Counted from the first letter of the stretch, positions 33,894-42,209 are shown. The stretch is 42,209 bases of DNA from an uncultured Pedobacter sp. (GCA_946478755.1 CAMLDJ010000018.1:1-42209), one strand, 5' to 3'. Notes: generated by a model from the letters alone, not told the origin. Made by a program: numbers and translations.

Positions 33894-34538
33894 ATGATGA
33901 ACTTATCTGACAACTATTACTTGCTAATATCCTGTGTGATAACCATATTATTTGCTTCATGTAGCATTTTAAGTAAAAAAACAAGTCCAGAATTTTATGA
34001 TAAGGGTATTAAAATTAATGGGGTTAGATGGGCAACGCGAAATGTAGATAAACCCGGCGCATTCGCTAATAAGCCCGAAGATTCAGGAATGTTTTATCAA
34101 TGGAACAGTAAAACCCATTGGCCTGCTAGCGGGGGTAAAACTTACTGGCCATCTGCTATTTCACAAAATGAGATTTGGGCCAAAGCTAATGACCCTAGTC
34201 CTGTTGGATGGCGCATACCTAGCTTTGAAGAGATTATAAAACTTGCGGACACTTCAAAAGTGAACCATGAGTGGATTAGTCAAAATAATATAATTGGTCT
34301 AAAATGTACCGACAAACGTACCGGAAAATCTATATTCTTACCTTATTCAGGTTATCGCGATTCCAAAAATGATGGTAGTAGAGGTAGCGAGGGCCGATAT
34401 TGGAGTAGTCAAAAATACGAAAGTAGCGATACAGATGTCGTTACATACGCGTACTATATGTATATCTTCGCTAAAGATATATGGCCGAGTCATCAGGCTA
34501 CCCGCCTTGGCTTTACTGTTCGTTGCGTGTCACAATAA
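33894..34538 (+). CDS. Lipoprotein with Fibrobacter succinogenes major paralogous domain
   Basis: From ATG 33894 the 214 residues begin MMNLSDNYYLLISCVITILF followed by a lipobox ending in Cys24 (ILFASC). The frame extends to a GTG at 33828, but only the ATG gives a proper lipoprotein signal. The mature part is one Fib_succ_major domain (about 35-214). Its landmarks are INGVRWATRNVDKPGAFANK, MFYQWNSKTHWPASG, ANDPSPVGWRIPSFEEIIKL, FLPYSGYRDSKND, GRYWSSQKYES and a final RLGFTVRCVSQ. The fold is a C-type-lectin-like one found in many Bacteroidota surface proteins; the ligand is unknown. It stands alone. Confidence 0.85.
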   Translation: MMNLSDNYYLLISCVITILFASCSILSKKTSPEFYDKGIKINGVRWATRNVDKPGAFANKPEDSGMFYQWNSKTHWPASGGKTYWPSAISQNEIWAKANDPSPVGWRIPSFEEIIKLADTSKVNHEWISQNNIIGLKCTDKRTGKSIFLPYSGYRDSKNDGSRGSEGRYWSSQKYESSDTDVVTYAYYMYIFAKDIWPSHQATRLGFTVRCVSQ

Positions 34539-34721
34539 ACCCTTCACGGCATTGCGACACCTGCCGATTAAGCGACGCAGTATGGGTTCAAACAACTGAA
34601 ATATCTAGGGAAGGTTTCATGTTCATCATTCGGTGAATTGCAAGCCAATCTTAGATTAGCATGTGTTGTGTCAAAATTGGTATATTTATATTGGTTAGTG
34701 ATAGCCGAGCTTCATATATTT

Positions 34722-35351
34722 TTAACTGGCACTTACCAGGTATACCGGTTTGGAGGATTCTGAAACCCGGAAAGTGAGGTTGATCCGCGGGCCGACTTCT
34801 CTCGCGGTCTTTGGAATGTGGTGCTCATAATTTTCCTGCATCGTTTCACCCATCAGCAGCAGGCTGCCATGAGTAAGTGGGATGTCCAACGAGGGAATGT
34901 CTTTTCTCGATTTGTGACGAACTTTAAAAATCCGGGTATCACCCAAAGTCACTGAAGCAATGTGGTGGTGCTTGCCGTCTGCCGGAAGATTGTCACTGTG
35001 CCAGGCGACCGAATCTTTGCCATTTCGATACAGATTTAACAATACACGGTCAAAGCTGATCTCGGTTGCTTTTTCTACTAACGCTTTTATTTCCAATAAT
35101 ATCGGTGTCCATTCGTGGCCGTTCTCGCCCCCATAATAAGCTGTTAACCGCGGGTCTGCGACCATCTTATCATACATTTTTCGTATACGCTGCTGCCAGG
35201 GAGTATCGGTCAAAAGAATTTGATAATAATTGTCCGCCTGACTTTTGCTGAAAAAATGCTGCCAGAGACGCAGTTCAAAATCCGGCATATTGAAATCAGT
35301 ATACCTCTTTATGCCGCCGTCGAATAATGCTGTTTCTCCAAAAAGGTTCAT
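34722..35351 (-). CDS. AlkB-like 2-oxoglutarate/Fe(II) dioxygenase
   Basis: The 209 residues form a double-stranded beta-helix dioxygenase of the AlkB group that oxidatively removes alkyl groups from DNA or RNA bases. The iron ligands are His118 and Asp120 in VAWHSDN, and a histidine in YEHHIPKT (177 or 178). The 2-oxoglutarate-binding Arg lies in GPRINLTFR. Further family phrases are FDRVLLNLYRNGKDSVAWHS, IASVTLGDTRIFKVRHK and HGSLLLMGETMQENYEHH. It is closest to the ALKBH2/3-like bacterial type with its YYGGENGHEWTP loop. It stands alone; a TAnnTTTG box 4 bp before the ATG suggests a leaderless mRNA. Confidence 0.93.
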   Translation of the reverse strand: MNLFGETALFDGGIKRYTDFNMPDFELRLWQHFFSKSQADNYYQILLTDTPWQQRIRKMYDKMVADPRLTAYYGGENGHEWTPILLEIKALVEKATEISFDRVLLNLYRNGKDSVAWHSDNLPADGKHHHIASVTLGDTRIFKVRHKSRKDIPSLDIPLTHGSLLLMGETMQENYEHHIPKTAREVGPRINLTFRVSESSKPVYLVSAS

Positions 35352-35355
35352 CTTG

Positions 35356-35363
35356 CAAAATTA
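35356..35363 (-). promoter_or_regulatory. Putative -7 promoter box, TAATTTTG
   Basis: On the minus strand TAATTTTG matches TAnnTTTG and ends 4 bp before the dioxygenase ATG, the same arrangement as at 16063 and 25911. Confidence 0.45.
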
Positions 35364-35514
35364 CAAAATTCTACTCGTTAACTAAAAATATTAGTATTTA
35401 TTGCAATTTATCCTACATTAGTAATATTCTTTGTTAAGGAACAATAAATAAAAGTCTTGAGATACCAGAATTCATATATATGGGTTCGACATAGAATTTA
35501 GATCCAAATCTTCA

Positions 35515-36321
35515 TTAGTTAATTAAAGGTTTTCCCATTTTCATGATTATTTGCGGGACAAATATTTGGGTAGTGTTCTTTTCTTTTTCTGCTTTTTTAT
35601 CCAGCGCCGTATAATATTGATAGTCGATAATGAATTGTAGTTTTAATATAGGACTTAAGCCGCCTAAAGTGAAGTAAATGCAATGTTCGCCCTCCTTACC
35701 AGTTGTTTGCCGGTAAGTATTTCTGATCTTTACGTCATGTTGGTTTTCAAATTGCGTAATAAATTGTTTTTGATCAATATGTAGAATCCATTTAGGATCC
35801 GGGGGGCAGCAAACAGAACCACAACAAAATATGTAATAGACTTTTATCGTGTCACCGTCTAGAAGGGGTGAGGTTGCAAAATTTAACTTAAATTGATCAT
35901 TTCCCTGAATCCTTATACTATCTGCTTTTATCTTGCCATTTGCGCGTTTTATATGAAAGAGCTTACTGGTGGTTATAGGTTTAGCGCAGTCACCACTTCC
36001 TGCATTCTGGGCCACAGAAAGGTAGTATTCTGAGTCGGGAGCGATAACAATAAACTCATCTAGTTCGGGGAAAAATGATGGGGAATTAAAAAATACATGA
36101 CTGGGTATGCTTGTATCATTATAGAAGACTCTGACATTCTGCTTTTCCCTTTTAAGTGGAATATCGATCAGTATGTTATTTCCGATCATTGCCACATCTT
36201 TGTTCTCTATCCTAATGACGTTAGTAAACGTTTTGTCGTTTATGGTTTGGGTAAAGCCAGTTTGTGCGAAAAAAAGGAAGGTCAGGCCAAGGTATAAGCT
36301 GTTTGTATGTGTAACTTTCAT
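35515..36321 (-). CDS. Secreted protein of unknown function
   Basis: The 268 residues start with a signal peptide (SLYLGLTFLFFAQTGFTQ). The mature part is beta-rich and carries IENKDVAMIGNNILIDIPLK, VRVFYNDTSIPSHVFFNSPS, and a cysteine-rich stretch, YYIFCCGSVCCPPDPKW, that could bind metal or form disulfides. The last part contains YYTALDKKAEKEKNTTQIFV. I do not recognise the family. It stands alone, with the dioxygenase promoter region beyond its 3' end. It seems intact. Confidence 0.65.
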   Translation of the reverse strand: MKVTHTNSLYLGLTFLFFAQTGFTQTINDKTFTNVIRIENKDVAMIGNNILIDIPLKREKQNVRVFYNDTSIPSHVFFNSPSFFPELDEFIVIAPDSEYYLSVAQNAGSGDCAKPITTSKLFHIKRANGKIKADSIRIQGNDQFKLNFATSPLLDGDTIKVYYIFCCGSVCCPPDPKWILHIDQKQFITQFENQHDVKIRNTYRQTTGKEGEHCIYFTLGGLSPILKLQFIIDYQYYTALDKKAEKEKNTTQIFVPQIIMKMGKPLIN

Positions 36322-36479
36322 TTCTATACTTTAAATATTGGTTAGCATGAATGGAGGAATACAGTGACGATGAAAATAGATTATCTTTTCCATAACTACC
36401 TGTAGAAATAAAAGGAAATCTCTACTAAATTTACTTTCGCCTCGGTATTTATAGCCTACTAAACATATTGCGATTTCAC

Positions 36480-36540
36480 CAAGAATACTTACAGAAGTTT
36501 AATAATCAGAGGAATGAAATGATGTATATTTACTGTTGTA
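36480..36540 (+). pseudogene. Relic of a DUF2075 helicase C-terminus
   Basis: About 51 of 58 aligned bases are identical to 19709-19766 of the nuclease-helicase gene. The translation KNTYRSLIIRGMK corresponds to KNTYRTLMTRGMR, the most conserved C-terminal helicase motif. A TGA and a one-base gap then break the frame before a YIYC-like end. The bases on either side are unrelated to that gene. It is a remnant of a second, related copy. Confidence 0.6.
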
Positions 36541-36935
36541 AATAGCTGTCTGTTTCAATCGCTTTGGCCGGATCAATGTTCCAACATCATAACCATCATA
36601 GGATTGCAGATCGTATCTGCATGCCAGGTCGTAGAGTTCCTTATTTAAGTCATATAAGCTATTGTGTTTTTCTTTTCGTTCAATATGGAGCCAATACACC
36701 TTGTCATCACTCTGGTAGATTTCGACAAATTGAAAATTTTTCTTTTTAAGTTCTTCTGTTGCTGCTTCCAAAGGCTTCCTGGTTTCATTTGTGAAAATAT
36801 CATATAGCATGGCAGTATCGTATAAAAGTCTTCAATTTGTTTAAGGGGTATTTCGGTATAAACCCTGTCCTGACAGGAAAACATCGTAAAGACTAGGAAC
36901 AATGCAAGGAGGGGAAGCCCGAAAAGGAAATGCAT
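36499..36935 (-). pseudogene. Frameshifted lipoprotein with RraB-like domain
   Basis: Two overlapping minus-strand frames make one protein. The first (from ATG 36935) gives a lipoprotein signal and mature start: LLALFLVFTMFSC (Cys21), then DRVYTEIPLKQIEDFY. A one-base shift near 36820 leads to the second frame: DIFTNETRKPLEAATEELKK, KNFQFVEIYQSDDKVYWLHI and YDLACRYDLQSYDGYDVG. That order, with YDLACRYDLQSYDGYDVG, resembles the RraB (RNase E inhibitor) fold, where such exported paralogs are known in Bacteroidota. The last residues (QTAIYNSKYTSFHSSDY) are encoded antisense to the DUF2075 relic, so the natural C-terminus has been replaced. If 36810-36808 served as a start, a cytosolic 103-residue form could still be made. 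Confidence 0.5.
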
Positions 36936-37115
36936 ATAGCGCTAATTGTTGTTTATTATTCGAATATATAAATAGAGGAAATGGGATGAATTCCTACCGA
37001 TCGGCTCATGAGGTACAATTGGCGCGCTCCAAAAGGGCCTAACTTTTTTGAAAAATCTATGTAATTGGCAGGAATTATACGGCGATCTGAACCGAATATG
37101 CACCGGTATAAAGGG

Positions 37116-37454
37116 TTAAACCTTTTTGGATGATTTAGCCTTTGGATTAAATTCAAGACAAAGTTCCACCCAATATTTTAGTTTTTGGGGATTATCGAAA
37201 GCAGCATCCTCTACATAAACATAGTCTTTCATTATACGACCATTGTTCATCATGTTTCGGCAGTTGCCTTTTTCTAACGCTGTTGTTACTTTTTCTTTGC
37301 CAATACGGCACAGCAATTCGGTTCCTGAAATGCAGATACACATCTTATTATTGACCATAAAGCATACACCGCCGAACATCTCCTTTTCAGTTACATCTTC
37401 TCGTTCATAAAATAATTCTCGTACACGATCAGCTAATTCTTCATTATAAGCCAT
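37116..37454 (-). CDS. TfoX N-terminal domain protein
   Basis: The 112 residues are one TfoX_N domain: EELADRVRELFYEREDVTEK, EMFGGVCFMVNNKMCICIS, LLCRIGKEKVTTALEKGN, MMNNGRIMKDYVYVEDAAFD and a lysine-rich tail. Bacteroidota proteins of this small type are cytosolic, and their role is not established; they should not be equated with the competence regulator Sxy, which also has a second domain. The start lies 17 bp after the stop of the large gene upstream, so both may share a transcript. The 180 bp between it and the RraB-like relic show no gene. Confidence 0.88.
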   Translation of the reverse strand: MAYNEELADRVRELFYEREDVTEKEMFGGVCFMVNNKMCICISGTELLCRIGKEKVTTALEKGNCRNMMNNGRIMKDYVYVEDAAFDNPQKLKYWVELCLEFNPKAKSSKKV

Positions 37455-37471
37455 AATTTTAAGGTTTTTGT

Positions 37472-40400
37472 TTATTTCATGGCCAGCTGCTGTTCATCTG
37501 CATCGGCTATCTGCTTATAAAACGCACTAAACGCCTGAACTTTATCTAAAGGCACAAAATCATTCTTTAATACAAAATTTCGCTTTAAGGAAAGTTTATT
37601 GCCAACCTGTGTGCTTTCCAGGCTAAAGTCTACAAAATCATTTGAAATGTGGAAGCTTTTAGGGATCTGAACAAGGCTTTTGTCCTCCGGCAATTCCAAA
37701 GTTAACTGTTGAACAGATTCGTCCATACCAAATATTTGCGTCAGGTCAATGCCGAATTTTCTTTCAGGGAGAATTTGCAAATTGGCAGCAGATACCCTGT
37801 TGGACCAAGGGATGGAAAAGATCATCATTCCTGCTACGGGTTTATTTACATTGATGAGTTTATAGGAAGAAGCAGTCCCCACGGTGTCTGACGTCGCTTT
37901 TGTGGCATCAAGATTTGTAAAACTGAGTTTATACACTTCATTCTCCGGATAAACTGAACTGACCTGTTCCTTCATTTTCTTTAGCTGGTCTTTCTGACTA
38001 AGGTCTGTAAATACGGAACGTAGATAGCTGACTGCAGACCCTGTATTTTGATTGGTTTCGTTGACGACCATATCTGTATTTTCTATTTTCACTACCGTTT
38101 GATAGGTTAATGTATTTCGACCTCTTATTGTAGGATTAAATTTGATCAATCCATTGGATGATTTGTTAATGTCCAGTACATTCGAATTTATAAAACCAGT
38201 ATTGAAAGTATTAAACGGTAGATCTCCAGAGGTGAGTTCTACCCAGTAATCCTGATTGTTTATCGTTGTTTTTGCGATACAGTGGTTAAAATCCATACTT
38301 GGAAGTGGCAATGTGCTCTGGCCATTATCCCGGGTGCTCACTAAAGCGAGACTAGCGTCAATGCGTGCTTCTTTACACAGGGCCACAAAAAGGGTGGAGA
38401 CGTCCTTACAATCGCCAATACGGGTATTGATCACCGTAGCCGGATTTTGAGGAATAACGCCATTTTGCCTGAATGGTATAGAACTATAGGCAATATTACG
38501 CGTGATATAGTTGTAGATCATTTTAACTTTGGTCAGCTGATCTGCATTTTTTTGATGAACAAACAGGTCCTTCACAACGGATTTTACCTCGTAGCTGCTA
38601 CGTGCTTTGGCTGTCGCGATATTATTATACCAATCTGCAACAAACTGCCAGCTGGGAATGGAGGAGATATATAATTTATTGGTTACATCTTCAGAAGGAG
38701 GCATTTTATCTTCATACAACAAGGCCTTTTGATTTCCTTGTTGCCATACGTATAGATCAAATTCATCCTTTTTACTTTTCAGGGGAGCAATAGGGCTTTG
38801 TGAGAATACATATTTAAATGGCTTATTGTGGTGTATCAGTAAGGAGTATTTTTTATTAATGTAAGACAAACCATAACTGAAATAAAAGGAATCCGAAAAA
38901 TGCGAGGCCATTTGTCCCTCAGCATAGTTTTCAATGGTGTATCGAAGGTTAACCACATCACCTACCTCAAGGTTGGTAAATACGAGGTGATCTTCATTTT
39001 GTTCGGCCGGCACTTTAGTTCCATTTGCTTTAATGACTTCGGCAACCTCAACATTGTAATTTTGATCGGCGTTAAAAGGAATGGAGTATTCCGTAAAAGA
39101 TTCCAATCCTTTTTGTGTGAGTACCTTTGTAACCTCGAAATATTTTTCTTCAGATCCGCCATTCTCGTACACTACTTTTTGCACCTCCCTGTTTAAAACA
39201 AGCAGTTGATCATCAGGGTAATCGGATGCACTGGGAGCCGTGCTGATAATGCCTTTAATATCTGGTTGATCAAAATAATCAAAAACAGCTTTTTTCTCCT
39301 GTAATCTTCTTAACGATTTGATCGCATCATAATTATTTGGATAAATTTGAAGAGTTTTATGGTAAGCTTCGATACTTTTTGCGGTTTGTTTACTCGCGTT
39401 ATATAGCTGACCAAGTGAAGTATAAGTGTTGGCATGATTGGGGTCAATTTGCAGGGCCTGCAAGTAGACCTTTTCTGCATTATCATACTGCTGGAGATTG
39501 TAGTACTGGGCTGCCAGATCTGAATACACGCCGAATGATATAGAATCATTTTTTATTTCATTTTTATAGATGGACAGGCCTTTTTCCGTCTCTCCTTTGT
39601 CAAAATAAAGCTGTGCTAAATATTTTGCAGAAGAATAGTCATCATTTTCAGCAATATATTTCTCTAGAATTGAAATCGCGCCGGGATTTTTTTTGATTTC
39701 TTTTTCAATAGCATACTTTAAACCCACGATCTCTGAAGAGTTTGGAAATAGGGCGTATGATTTCTCGGCCAAAGCAATAACTTCCTGTTGATTTTTGAGC
39801 TTTCCAGCTATATTTATTTTTTTTAAAAAAATGCTTTCGTTCTCTCCATATATTTTTTCCAGTTTTGCAATGGTCGCTGTTGCATTACTGTAATCTTTCT
39901 GATTAAGGTAATCATTGTAGATCAGTTCAAGTGCATATGAACACTCCGGATCATTAGCTTTGATGGCTTCCTGGAGCGTCTCAATCCCTGTTCTGTTACC
40001 TGTTTTAGAGAATAGATCAATAAACATCAAGTTCAGGTAGGTGCTCTTAGGAAAGCGTTGTTTTAGTTTTTCCAGCAAAATGCGGCATCCAAATATATCC
40101 CCTTGTCTGAGGTAAAGCCTGGCCAGCATCAATTGATTTAAATAGTTGTTTGGCTGCCTTTTTAATTCTGTTTCAAAATAACTGAAGGCCGTAGGTTTTA
40201 TCTTGTTAGAAACGTAGGCGGTTTCTTTAGTATACTTCTGCGGTGTGGAGGTGGTAGTAATGTGGGTTAGGGGTTTTCCTTTTTCGTCGGTTATACGGAT
40301 CAGGAAGTTAGATCTGTCGGCGTAACTTTCGCCTATCTGTACAAGGATCCTGTTATATCCTTCATTCAATTTAATAGAATTGATATAGGAATCAAGGTCG

Positions 40401-41206
40401 TTGTTTCTTTCTTCAGCTTCAGTTAATATGAGTTGATCATTTACCCAAACCTTAACTGAACCCGAAACTCCGGTTCTCAATTGTGCGGTTATACTTGTTG
40501 GACTTTTTACAAAGGTTTGTGCAAACTGGATAGTGTTTTTATAGCTGTTGTAATAGGTAAAATCAAACCATTTATCGAGTCGGGTATAGGGAACTGCTCT
40601 CCAGCCAAACTGGCGATTTTGTTTCCCGGAAAAAGTCGCACTGAGTTCCGGATGTTCAATCACATCGTAGGTTTTATCGAATCCGCTTGTAGAAATGTTT
40701 TCATACTCACCAGTGATCAACCAATTTTCAAGTTCGCCAATCTGACCATAAGCTTTGTTGGCCATTTCATAATTTTTGTTTTCCTGGTGATGTTTCCCGG
40801 CAAGGGATGAAGCCATTGCAGATAACGTTCCATCGATGTCTTTTCTTTGTGAAAGGCTGTTGTAAAAAGCCATCTGCTCTGGTGACTTCCTGTAACCCAG
40901 GTAATTTGCTGAGCTTCCCCACAGCGCAAACAGATAGGGTTCCGGTTTTTTTGAGGTGGTGTATAATTTATTGAGATAAGCAAATGCTTCATGCTCCGGT
41001 CTGTCCATCTCCGCAATAAGGCATAAGCCTATGTTCGCATCATCAAGTGTTTTTTGATTTTTAGCCAGTTGCAAAAATAAATTACGGGCAGTTGGACGGT
41101 CGTTTTGTAAAAACTTACTCCAGGCATTTTCAGGGGTAACCTGCGCATTTAATTTTAGAGAAAGAGAAAAAGAAAGAGAGAGGATTAAAAGAGATTTAAT
41201 TTTCAT
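37472..41206 (-). CDS. DUF3857/transglutaminase-like protein with TPR repeats
   Basis: The 1244-residue exported protein begins with a signal peptide (KIKSLLILSLSFSLSLKLNAQ). Residues about 25-340 hold helical repeats with a PA14-like beta segment, and about 340-640 are tetratricopeptide repeats (FGVYSDLAAQYYNLQQYDNA, HANTYTSLGQLYNASKQTAK). Next come a DUF3857 domain (about 675-850) and a transglutaminase-like core. That core's catalytic triad is Cys933 in GDCKD, His975 in FNHCIA and Asp995 in ELTSGD. A C-terminal DUF2569-like beta region follows. The intact triad suggests an active cysteine peptidase or amidase in the periplasm or at the cell surface. Such proteins are widespread in Sphingobacteriales, with unknown substrates. 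Confidence 0.9.
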   Translation of the reverse strand: MKIKSLLILSLSFSLSLKLNAQVTPENAWSKFLQNDRPTARNLFLQLAKNQKTLDDANIGLCLIAEMDRPEHEAFAYLNKLYTTSKKPEPYLFALWGSSANYLGYRKSPEQMAFYNSLSQRKDIDGTLSAMASSLAGKHHQENKNYEMANKAYGQIGELENWLITGEYENISTSGFDKTYDVIEHPELSATFSGKQNRQFGWRAVPYTRLDKWFDFTYYNSYKNTIQFAQTFVKSPTSITAQLRTGVSGSVKVWVNDQLILTEAEERNNDLDSYINSIKLNEGYNRILVQIGESYADRSNFLIRITDEKGKPLTHITTTSTPQKYTKETAYVSNKIKPTAFSYFETELKRQPNNYLNQLMLARLYLRQGDIFGCRILLEKLKQRFPKSTYLNLMFIDLFSKTGNRTGIETLQEAIKANDPECSYALELIYNDYLNQKDYSNATATIAKLEKIYGENESIFLKKINIAGKLKNQQEVIALAEKSYALFPNSSEIVGLKYAIEKEIKKNPGAISILEKYIAENDDYSSAKYLAQLYFDKGETEKGLSIYKNEIKNDSISFGVYSDLAAQYYNLQQYDNAEKVYLQALQIDPNHANTYTSLGQLYNASKQTAKSIEAYHKTLQIYPNNYDAIKSLRRLQEKKAVFDYFDQPDIKGIISTAPSASDYPDDQLLVLNREVQKVVYENGGSEEKYFEVTKVLTQKGLESFTEYSIPFNADQNYNVEVAEVIKANGTKVPAEQNEDHLVFTNLEVGDVVNLRYTIENYAEGQMASHFSDSFYFSYGLSYINKKYSLLIHHNKPFKYVFSQSPIAPLKSKKDEFDLYVWQQGNQKALLYEDKMPPSEDVTNKLYISSIPSWQFVADWYNNIATAKARSSYEVKSVVKDLFVHQKNADQLTKVKMIYNYITRNIAYSSIPFRQNGVIPQNPATVINTRIGDCKDVSTLFVALCKEARIDASLALVSTRDNGQSTLPLPSMDFNHCIAKTTINNQDYWVELTSGDLPFNTFNTGFINSNVLDINKSSNGLIKFNPTIRGRNTLTYQTVVKIENTDMVVNETNQNTGSAVSYLRSVFTDLSQKDQLKKMKEQVSSVYPENEVYKLSFTNLDATKATSDTVGTASSYKLINVNKPVAGMMIFSIPWSNRVSAANLQILPERKFGIDLTQIFGMDESVQQLTLELPEDKSLVQIPKSFHISNDFVDFSLESTQVGNKLSLKRNFVLKNDFVPLDKVQAFSAFYKQIADADEQQLAMK

Positions 41207-41299
41207 TGTTTATAATTGGATTTAAGCTTATTAGCTTCAATTATATGAAAAATATGCGTAATTTATAGTAACTAAATTAAGTTTAGGATAAAATAAAAA

Positions 41300-41325
41300 A
41301 AGCAGACTATCGCGGTCTGGTTTTT
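41300..41325. terminator. Bidirectional terminator-like hairpin
   Basis: CAGAC and GTCTG pair across 7 bases, with TTTTT on the plus side and an A-run on the other, so it could stop transcripts from both directions. It lies 94 bp upstream of the large transglutaminase gene and has no complete gene feeding into it. Confidence 0.5.
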
Positions 41326-41422
41326 CCCATGGAACCGGTCAATTGTGCCGATCTCAAGGAAGTTATTTCAAATTGTGCTGACGTTTGACACGACTTAGCG
41401 TATGCGAGATAGGATGCGATGA

Positions 41423-41605
41423 TATGCTGCGGAAAACGTTGTAGAAATTCGTGTCACACCGATCAACTGGATCGCTGTGGTCTCTGAGCGGCAACGTGAC
41501 CATGCCCGCACTGAAACAGCAGCCGGATTTGCAGATATTCTGGTAGAACATGGCGATGCCAGCGGTGTAGCATTCCTTTGGGAACAACAGTTGTTGAATA
41601 CATAG
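41423..41605 (+). pseudogene. Unidentified 60-codon gene fragment
   Basis: Between two stops (41420 and 41603) a frame without start codon reads ENVVEIRVTPINWIAVVSER, then QRDHARTETAAGFADILVEH and GDASGVAFLWEQQLL. The translation is convincingly protein-like and higher in GC than its surroundings, but I do not recognise it. The 41207-41754 interval has no intact gene apart from this. Confidence 0.35.
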
Positions 41606-41636
41606 GTTCAGGCACAATAACCAATTCTCTGAAAAC

Positions 41637-41673
41637 GCGACACCCCGAGATCATCCAGGGTGTCGCGTTTGTT
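41637..41673 (+). terminator. Intrinsic terminator
   Basis: GCGACACCC and GGGTGTCGC form a perfect 9-bp stem, followed by GTTTGTTA. It lies 31 bp after the gene fragment ending at 41605 and before the luciferase-like gene, so it probably belonged to the lost upstream gene. Confidence 0.7.
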
Positions 41674-41754
41674 ATATGGTAAAAGAACCGTAATTTATAC
41701 GGTGGTAAAACGAACACGGGAAATTATTAATTAAAGGATCAAAAGAAGCATAAC

Positions 41755-42209
41755 ATGGAAATAGGTATAGATAGTTTTGCATCGGCAATGTATGGCAGCA
41801 ATGAGCTGAGCAGTGTTGATGCGATGGGGCAGTTGCTGGATAGAATAGTTGCGGCTGACGTGGCCGGACTGGATTTTTTTGGCATCGGCGAACATCATAA
41901 AAAAGAGTTCCTCGACTCGGCACCCGCCGTAATACTGGCAGCAGCAGCTGCCCGCACCAAAAGGATCCGGCTGATGAGTGCGGTGACCGTACTGAGCACT
42001 TCAGATCCGGTGCGGGTGTTTCAGCAATTCGCAACACTGGATATCATTTCCAATGGACGTGCGGAGATCGTCGCCGGCCGGGGTTCCGCGACAGAAGCGT
42101 TTCCATTGTTCGGGTATAAGCTGAATGATTATGATGCCTTGTTCAAGGAAAAATTAAACTTGCTGCTGCAGATCCGCGACGGGGAGTTTGTTACCTGGTC
42201 GGGTAAGTT
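41755..42209 (+). CDS. Luciferase-like (LLM) flavin-dependent monooxygenase, N-terminal part
   Basis: The frame is open from ATG 41755 to the window end, 151 codons, and continues beyond it. The translation begins [20 protein letters not shown] and shows the TIM-barrel start of the bacterial-luciferase-like family: [58 protein letters not shown] and [20 protein letters not shown]. HxH/HHK after GxGEH and the AGRGS loop contact flavin in the family. The substrate is unknown. An AAAAGAAG sequence 8 bp before the ATG may help ribosome binding, though Bacteroidota often lack a Shine-Dalgarno. Confidence 0.92.
   Translation, partial: MEIGIDSFASAMYGSNELSSVDAMGQLLDRIVAADVAGLDFFGIGEHHKKEFLDSAPAVILAAAAARTKRIRLMSAVTVLSTSDPVRVFQQFATLDIISNGRAEIVAGRGSATEAFPLFGYKLNDYDALFKEKLNLLLQIRDGEFVTWSGK

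Noticed and set aside
36956..37156. Minus-strand frame of 66 codons
   Set aside because: It overlaps the TfoX-like gene end, and its translation has no protein-like pattern.
41363..41717. Two minus-strand frames of 84 codons
   Set aside because: They lie across a plus-strand terminator and gene fragment; the translations look random.
41672..42037. Minus-strand frame of 121 codons
   Set aside because: It is antisense to the clear luciferase-like gene and its translation is rich in Cys, Pro and His without family features.
1..42209. CRISPR array, prophage or intact insertion sequence
   Set aside because: No regularly spaced repeats, no structural phage genes and no transposase with terminal inverted repeats were found on reading both strands.

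Overview
The window looks like chromosomal DNA of a member of the Bacteroidota, most likely family Sphingobacteriaceae (Pedobacter/Mucilaginibacter type). This rests on gene content: a hybrid two-component PUL regulator, an ECF sigma/FecR pair, SusC and SusD proteins, and a DUF3857-transglutaminase-TPR protein. TAnnTTTG promoter boxes and moderately AT-rich DNA agree. No rRNA, tRNA, CRISPR array or intact transposase was seen.

Left part (1-15.5 kb): a polysaccharide-utilisation region. The 3' end of a GH43-like gene is followed by a hybrid two-component regulator (671-4843). Then come an ECF sigma factor, its FecR-type anti-sigma factor, a SusC porin with an STN domain, a SusD lipoprotein, a strong terminator and a GH29 alpha-L-fucosidase. 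The likely task is uptake and trimming of fucosylated glycans, with a sigma/anti-sigma relay from SusC to transcription. An orphan Ig-like fragment and a secreted protein of unknown function end this part.

Middle (15.5-22.8 kb): a scarred accessory island. Two fragments of what looks like one two-component system lie at its edges: a regulator DNA-binding domain at 15.5 kb and a sensor-kinase N-terminus at 22.5 kb. Inside are two diverged direct copies of an AbiE-like antitoxin/toxin junction, both with broken toxins. Between those copies sits an intact two-gene cassette: a MazG-like nucleotide pyrophosphohydrolase and a protein joining a PD-(D/E)XK-like nuclease to a DUF2075 helicase (17613-19811). 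This cassette is the best candidate for an uncharacterised, possibly defensive, system. A short dead copy of the same helicase C-terminus lies 17 kb away at 36480-36540.

Right part (22.8-42.2 kb): mostly stable single genes and small operons. They include secreted proteins of unknown function, a tandem GNAT acetyltransferase, a PH-domain protein, a 58-codon small gene with its own promoter and palindrome, and a flotillin preceded by a start-less small membrane protein. A GntR(YtrA-type)-ABC-permease-adhesin-like operon has a striking operator. Next are a Fibrobacter-paralog lipoprotein, an AlkB-like dioxygenase, a frameshifted RraB-like lipoprotein, a TfoX-like protein and a large DUF3857/transglutaminase protein. 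The window ends inside a luciferase-like flavin monooxygenase. Three genes share the spacing TAnnTTTG-N4-ATG, which suggests leaderless transcripts.
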